This document shows positions 43,441 through 52,385 of a stretch of 64,000 nt of DNA, in pieces. The stretch is from Pseudomonadota bacterium. GTDB lineage: Bacteria > Pseudomonadota > Gammaproteobacteria > Steroidobacterales > Steroidobacteraceae. A program made the position numbers and the translations under genes. Below the pieces are notes generated by a model. The model did no database searches, had not been told where the DNA came from, and was given only the letters and a program-made list of their open reading frames with translations. The stretch lies in the NCBI GenBank assembly GCA_023417315.1, contig JAEZFW010000035.1, positions 1-64,000 on the forward strand, read 5' to 3'. Position 1 is the first letter of the stretch; each line of letters starts with the position of its first letter.

Positions 43441-43622
43441 CAGGCAGTAGGCTGTAGGCTGTAGGCTGTAGCCAGAGGCGCGGAGCGCCGACGATACACA
43501 CCGCAAGCTCTGAGCCGTAAGCCAGAAGCAGTGTCATCCAGCGAGCCGTCGCCGTCGGCTACGGACGCTGGTCTTTGTCTTGCCTACAGTCTACAGCCTA
43601 GAGCCTACAGCCTACAGCCTCT
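43441..43622. repeat. P1 inverted pair between fmdB and aspS
   Basis: Left arm 43441-43478 (GTAGGCTGTAGGCTGTAG, inward GTAGCCAGAGG). Right arm 43581-43622 (CTACAGTCTACAGCC and CTACAGCC units) ends three bases before the aspS ATG. The 100-base spacer and 43327-43440 hold no gene. Confidence 0.85.
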
Positions 43623-43625
43623 CCC

Positions 43626-45404
43626 ATGCGCTCCCATTATTGCGGTCACATCAACGAATCCCTCATCGGCCAGGAAGTCAGCGTTGCTGGCTGGGTGCAT
43701 CGCCGGCGCGATCACGGCGGCGTGATCTTCGTCGACCTGCGCGATCGCGAGGGCCTGCTGCAGATCGTGTTCGATCCTGACGCGAAGGACGTCTTTGCGA
43801 ACGCAGAGCGGCTGAGAAGCGAGTTCTGCGTGCGCATCACCGGCAAGGTGCGGGCGCGTCCGAGCGGTACGGCGAACGCAGCGCTCCCTTCCGGACAAGT
43901 AGAGCTGTTGGCGCGTGAGCTCGAGATTCTGAGCCGCGCGGAGACGCCGCCGTTCCATCACGATGAGCTCACGAACGAGGAGCTGCGGCTCAAGTATCGC
44001 TACCTCGATCTGCGGCGCGACGTCATGCAGAAGCGCATCAAGCTGCGTCATCAAGTGACGCGCGCGATGCGCACGTTCCTCGACGACAACGGCTTCATCG
44101 ATATCGAAACGCCGATGCTGACGAAGGCTACGCCCGAAGGTGCGCGCGATTATCTCGTTCCGAGCCGTACCCATCCCGGCCACTTCTTCGCGTTGCCGCA
44201 GTCGCCGCAGCTCTTCAAGCAGCTGCTCATGATGAGCGGTCTCGATCGCTATTATCAGATCGTGCGCTGCTTCCGCGACGAGGACCTGCGCGCCGAACGA
44301 CAGCCCGAGTTCACGCAGCTCGATATCGAAACCTCCTTCATGAGCGAGGAGCAGATCATGCAGCTCATGGAGGAGCTCATGCGATTCATCTTCAAGACGG
44401 TGCTTGGCGATGATTTGCCGAACCCGTTCCCGCGCATGAGCTATGCGGAAGCGATGCGAAGGTATGGTTCGGACAAGCCCGACTTACGCATCGCGCTCGA
44501 GCTCGTGGATGTCGCGGATCTCGTTCGCGGCTGCGAGTTCAAAGTATTCGCCGGACCCGCTTCGAATCCAAACGGTCGGGTAGCCGCCCTGCGCGTGCCG
44601 AAAGGCGGCACGACACTCACGAGAAAGGAGATCGACGATTACACGTCGTATGTCGGTCGCTTCGGCGCGAAGGGGCTTGCGTACGTGAAGGTGAACGAAA
44701 AGGCGAAAGGGCGCGAGGGATTGCAGTCGCCGATCTTGAAATTCTTGAGCGACGATGCCGTCGCCGGAATTCTCTCGCGCACGGGCGCGGAGGACGGCGA
44801 TCTGATTTTCTTCGGCGCGGATACGGCGAAGGTCGTGAACGATGCGCTGGGCGCGTTGCGCCTCAAGGTCGGTCACGATATGAAGATGACGCAGACGGGC
44901 TGGCGGCCCCTCTGGGTCGTCGACTTCCCGATGTTCGAGTTCGATGCAGAGGCGAAGCGATGGGCGGCGTTGCATCACCCGTTCACGTCGCCGCGCGATG
45001 AGGATCCCGCCGCGCTGCGCGCCGATCCGGCGAACGCAATCTCGAAAGCGTACGACATGGTGTTGAACGGCTCCGAGATCGGTGGCGGCTCTGTGCGTAT
45101 CCATCGCCAAGAGATGCAGTCGACCGTGTTCGATCTGTTGGGTATCACGCCGGAGGAAGCGCAGCTCAAGTTCGGGTTTCTTCTCGAGGCACTCAAGTAC
45201 GGCACGCCTCCCCACGGCGGCATCGCCTTCGGTGTCGATCGAATCGTGATGTTCATGGCGGGCACCGACAGCATCCGCGATGTCATCGCATTCCCGAAGA
45301 CGCAAACCGCAGCCGATCTACTGACGAACGCACCGACGCCGATCGGCGAGGATCAGCTGAAGGAGTTGCACATCAGAGTGAAGTTGCCGGTGAAGGCCGA
45401 CTAG
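43626..45404 (+). CDS. aspS: Aspartyl-tRNA synthetase
   Basis: Class II synthetase of 592 residues: N-terminal OB-fold anticodon domain ([24 protein letters not shown]), motif 2 in [22 protein letters not shown], bacterial GAD insertion domain near 290-410, and motif 3 [16 protein letters not shown]. Bacterial-type length. The ATG follows a P1 arm with no Shine-Dalgarno sequence. The common downstream neighbours yebC and ruvC are absent. Confidence 0.97.
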   Translation: MRSHYCGHINESLIGQEVSVAGWVHRRRDHGGVIFVDLRDREGLLQIVFDPDAKDVFANAERLRSEFCVRITGKVRARPSGTANAALPSGQVELLARELEILSRAETPPFHHDELTNEELRLKYRYLDLRRDVMQKRIKLRHQVTRAMRTFLDDNGFIDIETPMLTKATPEGARDYLVPSRTHPGHFFALPQSPQLFKQLLMMSGLDRYYQIVRCFRDEDLRAERQPEFTQLDIETSFMSEEQIMQLMEELMRFIFKTVLGDDLPNPFPRMSYAEAMRRYGSDKPDLRIALELVDVADLVRGCEFKVFAGPASNPNGRVAALRVPKGGTTLTRKEIDDYTSYVGRFGAKGLAYVKVNEKAKGREGLQSPILKFLSDDAVAGILSRTGAEDGDLIFFGADTAKVVNDALGALRLKVGHDMKMTQTGWRPLWVVDFPMFEFDAEAKRWAALHHPFTSPRDEDPAALRADPANAISKAYDMVLNGSEIGGGSVRIHRQEMQSTVFDLLGITPEEAQLKFGFLLEALKYGTPPHGGIAFGVDRIVMFMAGTDSIRDVIAFPKTQTAADLLTNAPTPIGEDQLKELHIRVKLPVKAD

Positions 45405-45416
45405 CCGCCTTCGCGG

Positions 45417-45607
45417 CTGGCCAACAGGCTAACTGGCCACTGGCATCTGGCCAGCAAACAAGTCCGTCATGCACTTCAATGACACGTTTGTCGGTCGGGA
45501 TTTATCCCGACGCGTATCGGAAGGCTTGTCGGACTGAAGTCCGACCTACAACCGCGCGTGAGTCATTCTGGCCGGCAAGCCAGTGGCCAGTTGGCCGGTT
45601 GGCCGTG
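45417..45607. repeat. P2 inverted pair enclosing two P6 palindromes
   Basis: Outer P2 arms: 45417-45453 (inward ATCTGGCCAGC) and 45566-45607 (ATTCTGGCCGGC inward). Inside are two P6 palindromes, GTCGGGATTTATCCCGAC (45494-45511) and GTCGGACTGAAGTCCGAC (45528-45545), the latter followed by CTACA. It lies between the convergent aspS and subunit-3 genes. Confidence 0.85.
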
Positions 45608-45620
45608 CTGAAGCGGCTCG

Positions 45621-46244
45621 CTAGGCGAGCCCTAGGCGCTTCAGCACCGCGCTCGGCGGTCCGTCGTACTTCGCAAGTGGTGTGTTGCCCACATAGCCGA
45701 TGTCGCGCATGCCTTGCGGGGTCGTGTAGTAGCCCGCCGAGACGAGCGCGCGGAAACGCGCGAAGAACGTCGTTTCGCGAGTTAGATCTCTTTTCGCATT
45801 CGGCCCAGGACAGATGTCATCGCAGATGCGTTGCTGCTGCGCGCCTGAAAGACTTGCGAATTCCTTCTTGAAGCGACGCCGTGACTCCTCGTTCATCCAC
45901 GCAAGGCCTTCGAGGATTAGTGGGCGATCATTGCTCATCGGCGTGTAGGGCGCGCTGATCCACTCATCGATAAATGCAACGACGCCGAGCGACGAGGCGG
46001 CTGGCCATTGTCCGTCAGCAGGCAGAATGACATCGCATAGTGAAGTCGCGGTCTCGCGCTGCGCTTCGGTGATCGTCAGCGGCCACAACTTTCCGGGCGT
46101 GTGCACATCGAGCAGGTTAGGGTCCTTGCCGTAGCCCTTAGCGCCTGCGCTGCTCGCGATCTCATCCGCGAGCGTAATAGGCATCTGCAAAGCGGCGCTC
46201 GCGGCGATCACCCATTTGAGTGTTGTGCGACGATCGATATTCAT
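45621..46244 (-). CDS. Gluconate 2-dehydrogenase subunit 3-like protein
   Basis: A 207-residue exported protein with a Tat-like leader (MNIDRRTTLKWVIAASAALQM) and the subunit-3 pattern: LTITEAQRETATSLCDVILPADGQWPAASSLGVVAFIDEWISAPY near 55-100, and YYTTPQGMRDIGYVGN near 172-187. It is the small partner of GMC-type periplasmic sugar dehydrogenases, whose large subunit is the next gene upstream on this strand. A P1 arm lies at the ribosome-binding position. Confidence 0.85.
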   Translation of the reverse strand: MNIDRRTTLKWVIAASAALQMPITLADEIASSAGAKGYGKDPNLLDVHTPGKLWPLTITEAQRETATSLCDVILPADGQWPAASSLGVVAFIDEWISAPYTPMSNDRPLILEGLAWMNEESRRRFKKEFASLSGAQQQRICDDICPGPNAKRDLTRETTFFARFRALVSAGYYTTPQGMRDIGYVGNTPLAKYDGPPSAVLKRLGLA

Positions 46245-46253
46245 ACGCTGTGC

Positions 46254-46341
46254 TCGCTGTAGGCTGTAGCCAGAGAGCCCCTCCCTGACCCTCCCCGCAA
46301 GCGGAGAGGGACGCTACTTCTGACTAACCGCTAACCGCTTC
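46254..46341. repeat. P1 + P5 + P4 repeats between GMC and subunit-3 genes
   Basis: P1 arm 46254-46275 (inward GTAGCCAGAG), P5 hairpin 46277-46311 (CTCCCTGACCCTCCCC paired with GAGAGGGA), then a P4 arm 46319-46341 (TCTGACTAACCGCTAACCGC). Here the two facing arms are from different families. Confidence 0.7.
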
Positions 46342-46349
46342 AGGTCCCC

Positions 46350-48149
46350 TCATATCTCCCGCCTCTTCATCGCGGCGAGCATGTAATCCGACGCGCGCCA
46401 CGCTTGCGCCATGATCGTCAGCGTCGGGTTCTTATCCGCATTGGACGGGAAGGGCGCGCCGTCCGTGAGGAAGAGGTTCTTCACATCCCACGTTTGCCCC
46501 CATTGGTTGGTGACAGACCCTTTCGGATCCGTACCCATGATCGCCCCGCCCACTTCGTGAATGATGTAACCGCCGGGTTTGATCGCCTTGGCGCCATCCG
46601 TCTCCACCTTCGATAGCACACGTCCGCCCATCGATTCGATGATCTCAGCGAACGTCTTGTGCATGTGTGCCGCTTGCCGAGTCTCATGCTCGGACCATTT
46701 CCAATGGAAGCGCAGCACCGGGATGCCCCATTTGTCCTTCTTCTCGGGATCGAGCTCGCAATACGAATCTTCGTTCGGGATCATCTCGCCGCGCCCGCCC
46801 ATTCCGATGAGCGAGCCGTAGTAGCGGCGCATTTCCTCGCGGTACTTCGCGCCATAGCCTTGCGCGTGTTCGGCGAGACCCATCACGTATCCGGCGGACG
46901 GCATGTGGCGCTGTGCATTCACTTCGATGTGATAGCCGCGCGCGAAATCGAGCTTGCCCGCATGCTGTTCCTGGTACAGCCACCACGGCGCATAAACGTG
47001 TGAGCCGCCTGCGCCATCGTCGTTGTGCGGCGGCAAGCCTTCGAGCGAGGGTACTTGGCCGCTCGCGTTCGCGCCGACTGTATCCATTAAATACTTGCCG
47101 ACTTTGCCGCTCGAGTTTGCGAGTCCATCCGGATACCGATTCGATTTCGAGTTCAGCAAGATGCGAACGGTCTCGCATGCGCTAGCCGCAAGCACGACGA
47201 GGCGCGCCTTCGCTTCATGCTCGGTTCCGGTCAGTCGATCGATGAAGATGATGCCGCGCGCATGCCCATCCTTCGTGAGCGTGACTTCTCGAGCCATCGC
47301 GTTGGTCAATACGTCGAGCTTGCCGGTCGCGAGTGCTGGCGGCAGATGCACCGTGGTGGATTGGTAGTTTGCGCGGATCGAGCAGCCGCGGCCGCAATCG
47401 GTGGCCCAGAAGCATGCGGCACGCCGCTGCATTTCCGCAGTCAGGATCTGTTGCGCGCGTGCATTGCCTGGGTGGAGGAGCTTCGGAATTCGTTGGTGGT
47501 CGAGTCGCTCCGTGAGCACGGCGCGATGGATCGCAACGACTGGAACCCCCAACTTCTTCGCCCGCTGCTGTAGCAACGCTTCACCTGCGCGAGGTTTAGG
47601 TGCTGGCTGCAAGCAGCCCGACGGCGAATCTGGCGTGTTCTCGAGCCCGTTGTTGTCGCCGTACACGCCGATCAACATCTCGACCTTGTCGTAGTAAGGC
47701 GCGAGATCCTCGTAGCTCAGCGGCCAATCGAAGCCGAGGCCGTCACGAGAACGCGGTTTGAAGTCGTAAGGACCGTTTCGAAGCGAGATGCGGCCCCAAT
47801 GATTCGTACGACCGCCGAGCATGCGAGCGCGCCACCACCAGAACTGATGCTCCGCGTCTTTGGACGCGTTCGTATACGGCTCGCCGGGCACTTGCCAGCC
47901 ACCGTCTACCGTCGCGTCGTAGAAGCCAAATTCCTTGTCGCTCGTCGACGTGCCGCGCAACGGCGCCTGGTCGTGCGTGTGGAACATCGGCGTTTCATTC
48001 TCGGGCACGTAGTTGCGGCCCGCCTCGAGCATCAACACTCGCGCGCCTTCCATGGTCAGCGTGTACGCAGTCTGTCCACCGCCCGCGCCGGAGCCGACGA
48101 GGATGACGTCGTAGTCGTCTTGGAGTTGCTTGGTTTCGATTAGAGGCAT
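46350..48149 (-). CDS. GMC-family FAD-dependent sugar oxidoreductase
   Basis: A 599-residue flavoprotein: the FAD dinucleotide fold DVILVGSGAGGGQTAYTLTMEGARVLMLEAG at 14-44, GGRTNHWGRISLR near 112-124, and the GMC C-terminal catalytic region (GGYIIHEVGGAIMGTDPKGSVTNQWGQTWDVKNLFLTDGAPFPSNADKNPTLTIMAQAWRASDY) with the catalytic His and Asn. With its subunit-3 partner it likely oxidises a glucoside, perhaps at C3, in the periplasm (inference from cluster). No signal peptide is seen, so export may depend on the Tat leader of the partner. Confidence 0.88.
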   Translation of the reverse strand: MPLIETKQLQDDYDVILVGSGAGGGQTAYTLTMEGARVLMLEAGRNYVPENETPMFHTHDQAPLRGTSTSDKEFGFYDATVDGGWQVPGEPYTNASKDAEHQFWWWRARMLGGRTNHWGRISLRNGPYDFKPRSRDGLGFDWPLSYEDLAPYYDKVEMLIGVYGDNNGLENTPDSPSGCLQPAPKPRAGEALLQQRAKKLGVPVVAIHRAVLTERLDHQRIPKLLHPGNARAQQILTAEMQRRAACFWATDCGRGCSIRANYQSTTVHLPPALATGKLDVLTNAMAREVTLTKDGHARGIIFIDRLTGTEHEAKARLVVLAASACETVRILLNSKSNRYPDGLANSSGKVGKYLMDTVGANASGQVPSLEGLPPHNDDGAGGSHVYAPWWLYQEQHAGKLDFARGYHIEVNAQRHMPSAGYVMGLAEHAQGYGAKYREEMRRYYGSLIGMGGRGEMIPNEDSYCELDPEKKDKWGIPVLRFHWKWSEHETRQAAHMHKTFAEIIESMGGRVLSKVETDGAKAIKPGGYIIHEVGGAIMGTDPKGSVTNQWGQTWDVKNLFLTDGAPFPSNADKNPTLTIMAQAWRASDYMLAAMKRREI

Positions 48150-48156
48150 GGTCTTT

Positions 48157-48300
48157 CGGCTGTGGGCTGTAGGCTCTAGGCTGTAGCTAGAGGGCTTGCC
48201 CCCTCCCTAACCCTCCCCCGCATCGCAGAGGGAGGGCATCTGATCCAGGCTGCCGGTCGCAGCGAACTCTGGCTGCAGCGCACGGCCTACAGCCTGCGGC
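48157..48300. repeat. P1 inverted pair flanking a P5 hairpin
   Basis: Left arm 48157-48194 (GGCTGTGGGCTGTAGGC, inward GTAGCTAGAGGG), P5 at about 48199-48238 (CCCTCCCTAACCCTCCCC ... GAGGGAGGG), right arm 48283-48300 (GGCCTACAGCCTGC). It lies between the GMC start and the isomerase stop. Confidence 0.75.
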
Positions 48301-48304
48301 AGCA

Positions 48305-49222
48305 CTACACGCTGAGCGTGCGCAGATAGTTGTAGCTCTTCTGTGCCGCCTCGAGCGTCGGTCCATCCCACTGCTCTTGCTCGTAGTAGTAGTGCTTGAT
48401 GTGCTGCGGATTGCAGGCGGCGAACAGTCGCGCCCAATCCACCTTACCGCTGCCCACTTCTGTGGTCGTTGTCTTGACCACATCAACGACAGTCGCGATG
48501 TCCTTCTTCACGTCCTTGACGTGCAGCAACGAGAAGCGCTCTGGATGGGTGTTGAGGTAAGCGACTGGATCCAACCCTGCCGCCACGACCCAAGCGATAT
48601 CCAACTCCATCGTCACGAGAGAAGGATCCGTTTGCTTGAGGAGTTGATCGTACGCGACCACGCCGTCGATCGTGCGGAACTCGAGATTGTGATTGTGGTA
48701 GCCCGTGATGACGCCAGACTTCTTGCTCTGCTCGCCGATCTCGTTGAGTTGCTCTGCAATCCATTTCCAATCGTCGAGCGTCATGCTGTTCGCGATCGTC
48801 TTCGTCGAGTCCTTCGGCTGATTGTCGAAGCGGCTGTCGGGCACGGCAGGGAAGGGGACGATCAGGTATTTCGCGCCGAGCTCAGCGACGTAGTCGATTT
48901 CTTTCTTTGGGTCTTTGAGGATCTCGGTCAATCCGCGGTGGGATGACGTGGGCCGCAAGCTCAAATCGGTGAGCAACTTGCGTAGCTCCGCCGCCGGCTT
49001 GCCGTAGTAGCCGGCCATCTCGACCTCGCGAAATCCAATCTCCGATAGCTTCTTTAGCGTGCCCGTGAGGTCTTTCGCAGTCTCGTAACGAACGGTGTAG
49101 AGCTGGATGCCGATCGGCTTGCCTAGCGGCCCGTTCTTCGCTTGGCTCGCGTATGCGGGTAGCGCAGTCATCGCTGCCATCGCGAGCGAGCTGTTCTGAA
49201 GGAAGGCACGTCTTGAAAGCAT
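48305..49222 (-). CDS. Sugar phosphate isomerase/epimerase-like protein (TIM barrel)
   Basis: A 305-residue AP-endonuclease-2 type TIM-barrel with a Tat-like signal (MLSRRAFLQNSSLAMAAMTALPAYA). Conserved elements are GIQLYTVRYE, IGFREVEMAGYYG, GYHNHNLEF near 197 and MELDIAWVVAAG near 222, which hold metal ligands. Proteins like this accompany GMC, Gfo/Idh and DUF1080 genes in 3-keto-sugar clusters, where some act as lyases or epimerases. The substrate cannot be told. Confidence 0.85.
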   Translation of the reverse strand: MLSRRAFLQNSSLAMAAMTALPAYASQAKNGPLGKPIGIQLYTVRYETAKDLTGTLKKLSEIGFREVEMAGYYGKPAAELRKLLTDLSLRPTSSHRGLTEILKDPKKEIDYVAELGAKYLIVPFPAVPDSRFDNQPKDSTKTIANSMTLDDWKWIAEQLNEIGEQSKKSGVITGYHNHNLEFRTIDGVVAYDQLLKQTDPSLVTMELDIAWVVAAGLDPVAYLNTHPERFSLLHVKDVKKDIATVVDVVKTTTTEVGSGKVDWARLFAACNPQHIKHYYYEQEQWDGPTLEAAQKSYNYLRTLSV

Positions 49223-49246
49223 TGTGTTCCCCCTGCGTATGAAGTT

Positions 49247-49340
49247 GTTAGTGGCTAATGATTAGTGATTAGTGAACAGAAGCATACCGACAGCTCGGAT
49301 TGGTCTGTTCTGAACTAACCACTAACCACCAGCCACTGAC
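49247..49340. repeat. P4 inverted pair upstream of the isomerase
   Basis: Left arm 49247-49282 (TTAGTGGCTAATGATTAGTG, inward GAACAGAAG); right arm about 49310-49340 (TCTGAACTAACCACTAACCA). Spacer under 30 bases, so this one could form a compact stem-loop in RNA or DNA. Confidence 0.8.
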
Positions 49341-49348
49341 AAATCGCC

Positions 49349-50476
49349 TTAATCGATCTTGGTCCAACCGTTCGACTTCGCGGAGCGCAGTACGGCTTCG
49401 ACGATGCTCATAGAGCGCGTGCCATCTTCGAACGTTGGCAGTCCGATGTGCTTCTCGCCTCGAATTGCGGCATAGGTATCCGCAACGAATGCGGCGAATG
49501 CATCGCCCCAGCCTTGCGTGTGACCCGGTGGCAAGATGTTCAGCCGTCTTTGTTCTTCTGAGTATTGGCCGGGATCGCGCATGTGCATCGTCGTGCCGTC
49601 GCGGCGGCCGACCCACAGTTGATCGGCACTCTCGGAGTCGAACGTGACGCTTTGCTCGGCCCCGTCGATTTCGAACCACAGCCGATTCTTGCGGCCTGCC
49701 GACACTTGGCTTACGGTCAAGGAGGCGAACACGCCTGATTCCGTGCGCGCCATCAAGCATGCGTAGTCTTCGGTTTCGACGACCTTGTCGATGGGGCTGT
49801 CGCCGCCTGCCTGGAACGCAATACGTCCTTGGGCCGAGGCACGTTGTGGAATCGGACGACCCAAGACAGCGACGAGCGATTCGAAGCGCTGGCCTGTGAT
49901 CCATTCGAGTAGATCGCAAAGATGGGACCCGATATCCGCGAACGCGCGCGAAGCGCCGCCTGCGCTTGCATCGACTCGCCAGTTGGTATCGCCCGGCTGC
50001 AAGAGCCAGTCCTGCAAGTAGGATCCCTGAATCAGGAAGATTCGGCCTGTGTCGGCGCTTTGTACGCGCGCCCGGGCTTCGCGGACCATCGGGTGAAAGC
50101 GATTCACGAACGGCACCGTTGCAACGAGACCTTTCGCTTGTGCGAGATTCATGAGCATGCGTGCATCGCTCAGCGAGGTCGCGAGCGGCTTTTCACATAC
50201 GACATGCTTGCCGGCTTGGAGCGCGGCCTGTGCCACCTCCATGTGGTATGCATTGGGCGTGCAGATGTGGATGACGTCGACTTCTGGATCGCGCGTCGCG
50301 TCGAGCCCATTTGAATAGCCTTTCGGCACATTCATCGAAGCTGCTGCAGCGACGGATCGTTCGGGCGTCGAAGCCGCAACACCTACGACGTGAGCGCCTG
50401 CGAGACGCGCCGAGCGCACGTGGACACGACCGATGAAACCGGTTCCGATGACGGCGACATTGAGTGGTTTGGCCAT
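49349..50476 (-). CDS. Gfo/Idh/MocA-family oxidoreductase
   Basis: A 375-residue NAD(P)-dependent enzyme: Rossmann motif VAVIGTGFIGRVHVRSARLAGAHVVGVA at 7-34, the EKP motif in HVVCEKPLATS near 90-100, and the substrate domain with DIGSHLCDLLEWITG near 190. No signal peptide, so it acts in the cytoplasm. Family members oxidise or reduce sugars, often at C3; it fits the 3-keto-sugar cluster. Confidence 0.92.
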   Translation of the reverse strand: MAKPLNVAVIGTGFIGRVHVRSARLAGAHVVGVAASTPERSVAAAASMNVPKGYSNGLDATRDPEVDVIHICTPNAYHMEVAQAALQAGKHVVCEKPLATSLSDARMLMNLAQAKGLVATVPFVNRFHPMVREARARVQSADTGRIFLIQGSYLQDWLLQPGDTNWRVDASAGGASRAFADIGSHLCDLLEWITGQRFESLVAVLGRPIPQRASAQGRIAFQAGGDSPIDKVVETEDYACLMARTESGVFASLTVSQVSAGRKNRLWFEIDGAEQSVTFDSESADQLWVGRRDGTTMHMRDPGQYSEEQRRLNILPPGHTQGWGDAFAAFVADTYAAIRGEKHIGLPTFEDGTRSMSIVEAVLRSAKSNGWTKID

Positions 50477-50491
50477 GATTCTCGATACCTC

Positions 50492-50553
50492 TGTCGGAAT
50501 TCATTCCGACTCCTTGATCAACAATTCGCTGAGTCGGGATGAATCCCGACCTA
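50492..50553. repeat. P6 palindrome pair between Gfo/Idh and DUF1080 genes
   Basis: GTCGGAATTCATTCCGAC (50493-50510) and GTCGGGATGAATCCCGAC (50533-50550), the latter followed by CTAC. Same family as inside the P2 pair at 45417. Each is a perfect or near-perfect palindrome of 18 bases. Confidence 0.85.
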
Positions 50554-51459
50554 CTCGTAGCGACACGCTTTCGGATTCGATTTCACGTAGTAGCGCTTGT
50601 AGTTGGAAGCCTTGTCGTCCATGCAACCTTCCAAATTCAATAGCTCCACTTTGCGAAACTCGATTGGATGCGATTCGGACTGCAGGGCGATGTAACCACC
50701 GTCCATCAACTCGCCCGCGCGAAACTGCTTCGGATCGAAGTTGTCGACAGCGCCGCCGCCCATCTGCGGCAGAGCGTACTCCAGCACCTCCTCGCCGTCG
50801 ACGTAGTGTGTGACCTGGCCGGAGCCGAGCACGAGCAGCTCACCGCGAACCCATTGATCGCCGTGATATGTCTTCGACTTCGAGTTCAAGCAATGGTCGG
50901 GATAGAGGCGACCGTCAAGGACGATCTCCGTGCCAGGGGAGCACATGTTCATCGTGGATCGTTCTTTTCCATCGCTCAAGCCGCCCAGAAATTGAGCTTC
51001 GACACAGATCGGAAAATTCTGATCGCGGAGCATTGATCTGCCGCTTTGCGAATGAAACATCACTCCACTATTTCGGATAGCCCACGCGCCCGGATGTCCC
51101 TTCTGCTGCTCGCCGACGAATCGATACTCCACCCGCAAGCGATAGTGCGAGAACGGGTCCTTGTAGAATAGATGGCCGAAGCGGCCGTCGAAGCCGTCGT
51201 GCTTGTCGTACCGTACCTTGATGACGCCGTTTTCGACGCGGAACGTGTCTGCGTAGTTTTCCCCGTATTCGTATCCGGTGATCTTCGGGGTCCAACCGTC
51301 GAGGTTGCGCCCATTGAAGAGCTGAATCCATTCTTCTTTATCTGAGTCCTTTGCAAGCGCCGATGCAGGCAGGAGAGCAGAGGGTACGCAAACGGCCAGG
51401 GCGGCTGTAAGCTGCGCACCCAGTCGTGCGCGGCGCCGAAAGTCGTGGTGCCGCGTCAT
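50551..51459 (-). CDS. DUF1080 (3-keto-disaccharide hydrolase) domain protein
   Basis: A 302-residue exported protein: signal peptide (AQLTAALAVCVPSALLPASALA), then the DUF1080 jelly-roll core with IQLFNGRNLDGWTPKI near 46-61, a LFYKDPFSHYRLRVEYRF strand pair, GHPGAWAIRNSGVMFHSQSG, and GGYIALQSESHPIEFRKVELLNL. The last 24 residues carry two Cys in a GCMDDKASNYKRYY...KACRYE motif seen as a short appended element in some exported proteins. Members of this family cleave 3-keto-glycosides. ATG 51459 has GGAA 6 bases upstream. Confidence 0.82.
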   Translation of the reverse strand: MTRHHDFRRRARLGAQLTAALAVCVPSALLPASALAKDSDKEEWIQLFNGRNLDGWTPKITGYEYGENYADTFRVENGVIKVRYDKHDGFDGRFGHLFYKDPFSHYRLRVEYRFVGEQQKGHPGAWAIRNSGVMFHSQSGRSMLRDQNFPICVEAQFLGGLSDGKERSTMNMCSPGTEIVLDGRLYPDHCLNSKSKTYHGDQWVRGELLVLGSGQVTHYVDGEEVLEYALPQMGGGAVDNFDPKQFRAGELMDGGYIALQSESHPIEFRKVELLNLEGCMDDKASNYKRYYVKSNPKACRYE

Positions 51460-51574
51460 ACGTGTTCCGGATTTGAGTACGTGCATGCAGTTCGCCATCC
51501 CCCGATTAACTCGACCGACTCGTTCTTCTTTGGCGCACGTTCGTGACCGAGACGCACGATAGCCGCAAGCGCCC

Positions 51575-52234
51575 ATGACGATCAACCAATCCTCGGCCCA
51601 AGCGACCGTGATCCTGGTGCATGGTTTGTGGATGTCGGGATTCGAGCTCGGCGTGCTGAAACACAGGCTCGATGCGGCGGGTGGTTTGCGGTCGATTCCA
51701 TTCTCGTATCACTCGATCTCAGGTTGCATGAGCGATCATGCGCAAGCGTTGCTCCAGTTCGCTCGTGCACATTCTGCGCAGCAAGTGCACTTCGTGGGCC
51801 ACAGTCTTGGCGGCATCGTCATCCTTAGGGCCCTGGAGTTGGCTGGTGACGATCTACCACCGGGCCGCGCAGTCCTGCTCGGCACTCCGCTGCAGGGAAG
51901 CTGCGCAGCTCAGGGTGTCTCGAGATTGCCGTTCGGGAAAACGATCTTGGGCATGGCCGTTCAAGAGGAGTGCATCAGCTGCACGGCTCACGAGTGGAGC
52001 GGTTCGCGCGAGGTGGGAATCATCGCCGGTTCGATGGGCCTCGGCCTCGGGCGTTTGTTTGCAAATCTAAACACGGACCATGACGGCACCGTTCTCGTGG
52101 AAGAGACGAAGCTTCCCGGGGCTAGGGATCACATCGTCCTGTCTACGTCACATACCTCCATGTTGTTCTCAGCTGAAGTGGCGGAGCAGACCGCGCACTT
52201 TTTGAAGGAAGGAAGCTTCAGCCGTGACGAGTGA
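51575..52234 (+). CDS. Alpha/beta-hydrolase (PGAP1/lipase-like)
   Basis: A 219-residue hydrolase with the nucleophile elbow GHSLGG near 75-80, the oxyanion loop VHGLWMSG near 15-22, and probable catalytic Asp and His in NTDHDGTVLVEE and TSHTSML. No signal peptide, so cytoplasmic. Substrate unknown; family members act on esters. The end of the gene overlaps the left arm of a P9 pair. It diverges from the DUF1080 gene, 115 bases away. Confidence 0.85.
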   Translation: MTINQSSAQATVILVHGLWMSGFELGVLKHRLDAAGGLRSIPFSYHSISGCMSDHAQALLQFARAHSAQQVHFVGHSLGGIVILRALELAGDDLPPGRAVLLGTPLQGSCAAQGVSRLPFGKTILGMAVQEECISCTAHEWSGSREVGIIAGSMGLGLGRLFANLNTDHDGTVLVEETKLPGARDHIVLSTSHTSMLFSAEVAEQTAHFLKEGSFSRDE

Positions 52235-52385
52235 CGGGGTGATGGGAAAGAAGGCGCCTCATCACGGGTGTGCCATGTGGTTCTCAGACGAAGCTCTCGC
52301 GGTCGCCGCGAGAGTTATTTCTTTGGCCAATGGCAGAAACGCCGGTTAAATGATTCCTCTTGCCCGTCACCCGTCACTCATCACC
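52223..52385. repeat. P9 inverted pair overlapping the ends of two convergent genes
   Basis: Left arm 52223-52246 (GTGACGAGTGACGGGGTGATG) overlaps the hydrolase C-terminal codons; right arm 52361-52385 (TGCCCGTCACCCGTCACTC) overlaps the mutS C-terminal codons. This family is seen only here in the window. Confidence 0.75.
52294..52324 (+). terminator. Rho-independent terminator after the hydrolase gene
   Basis: Perfect 9-bp stem CTCTCGCGG-TCG-CCGCGAGAG at 52294-52314, followed by TTATTTCTTT. It lies inside the P9 pair. Confidence 0.85.
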
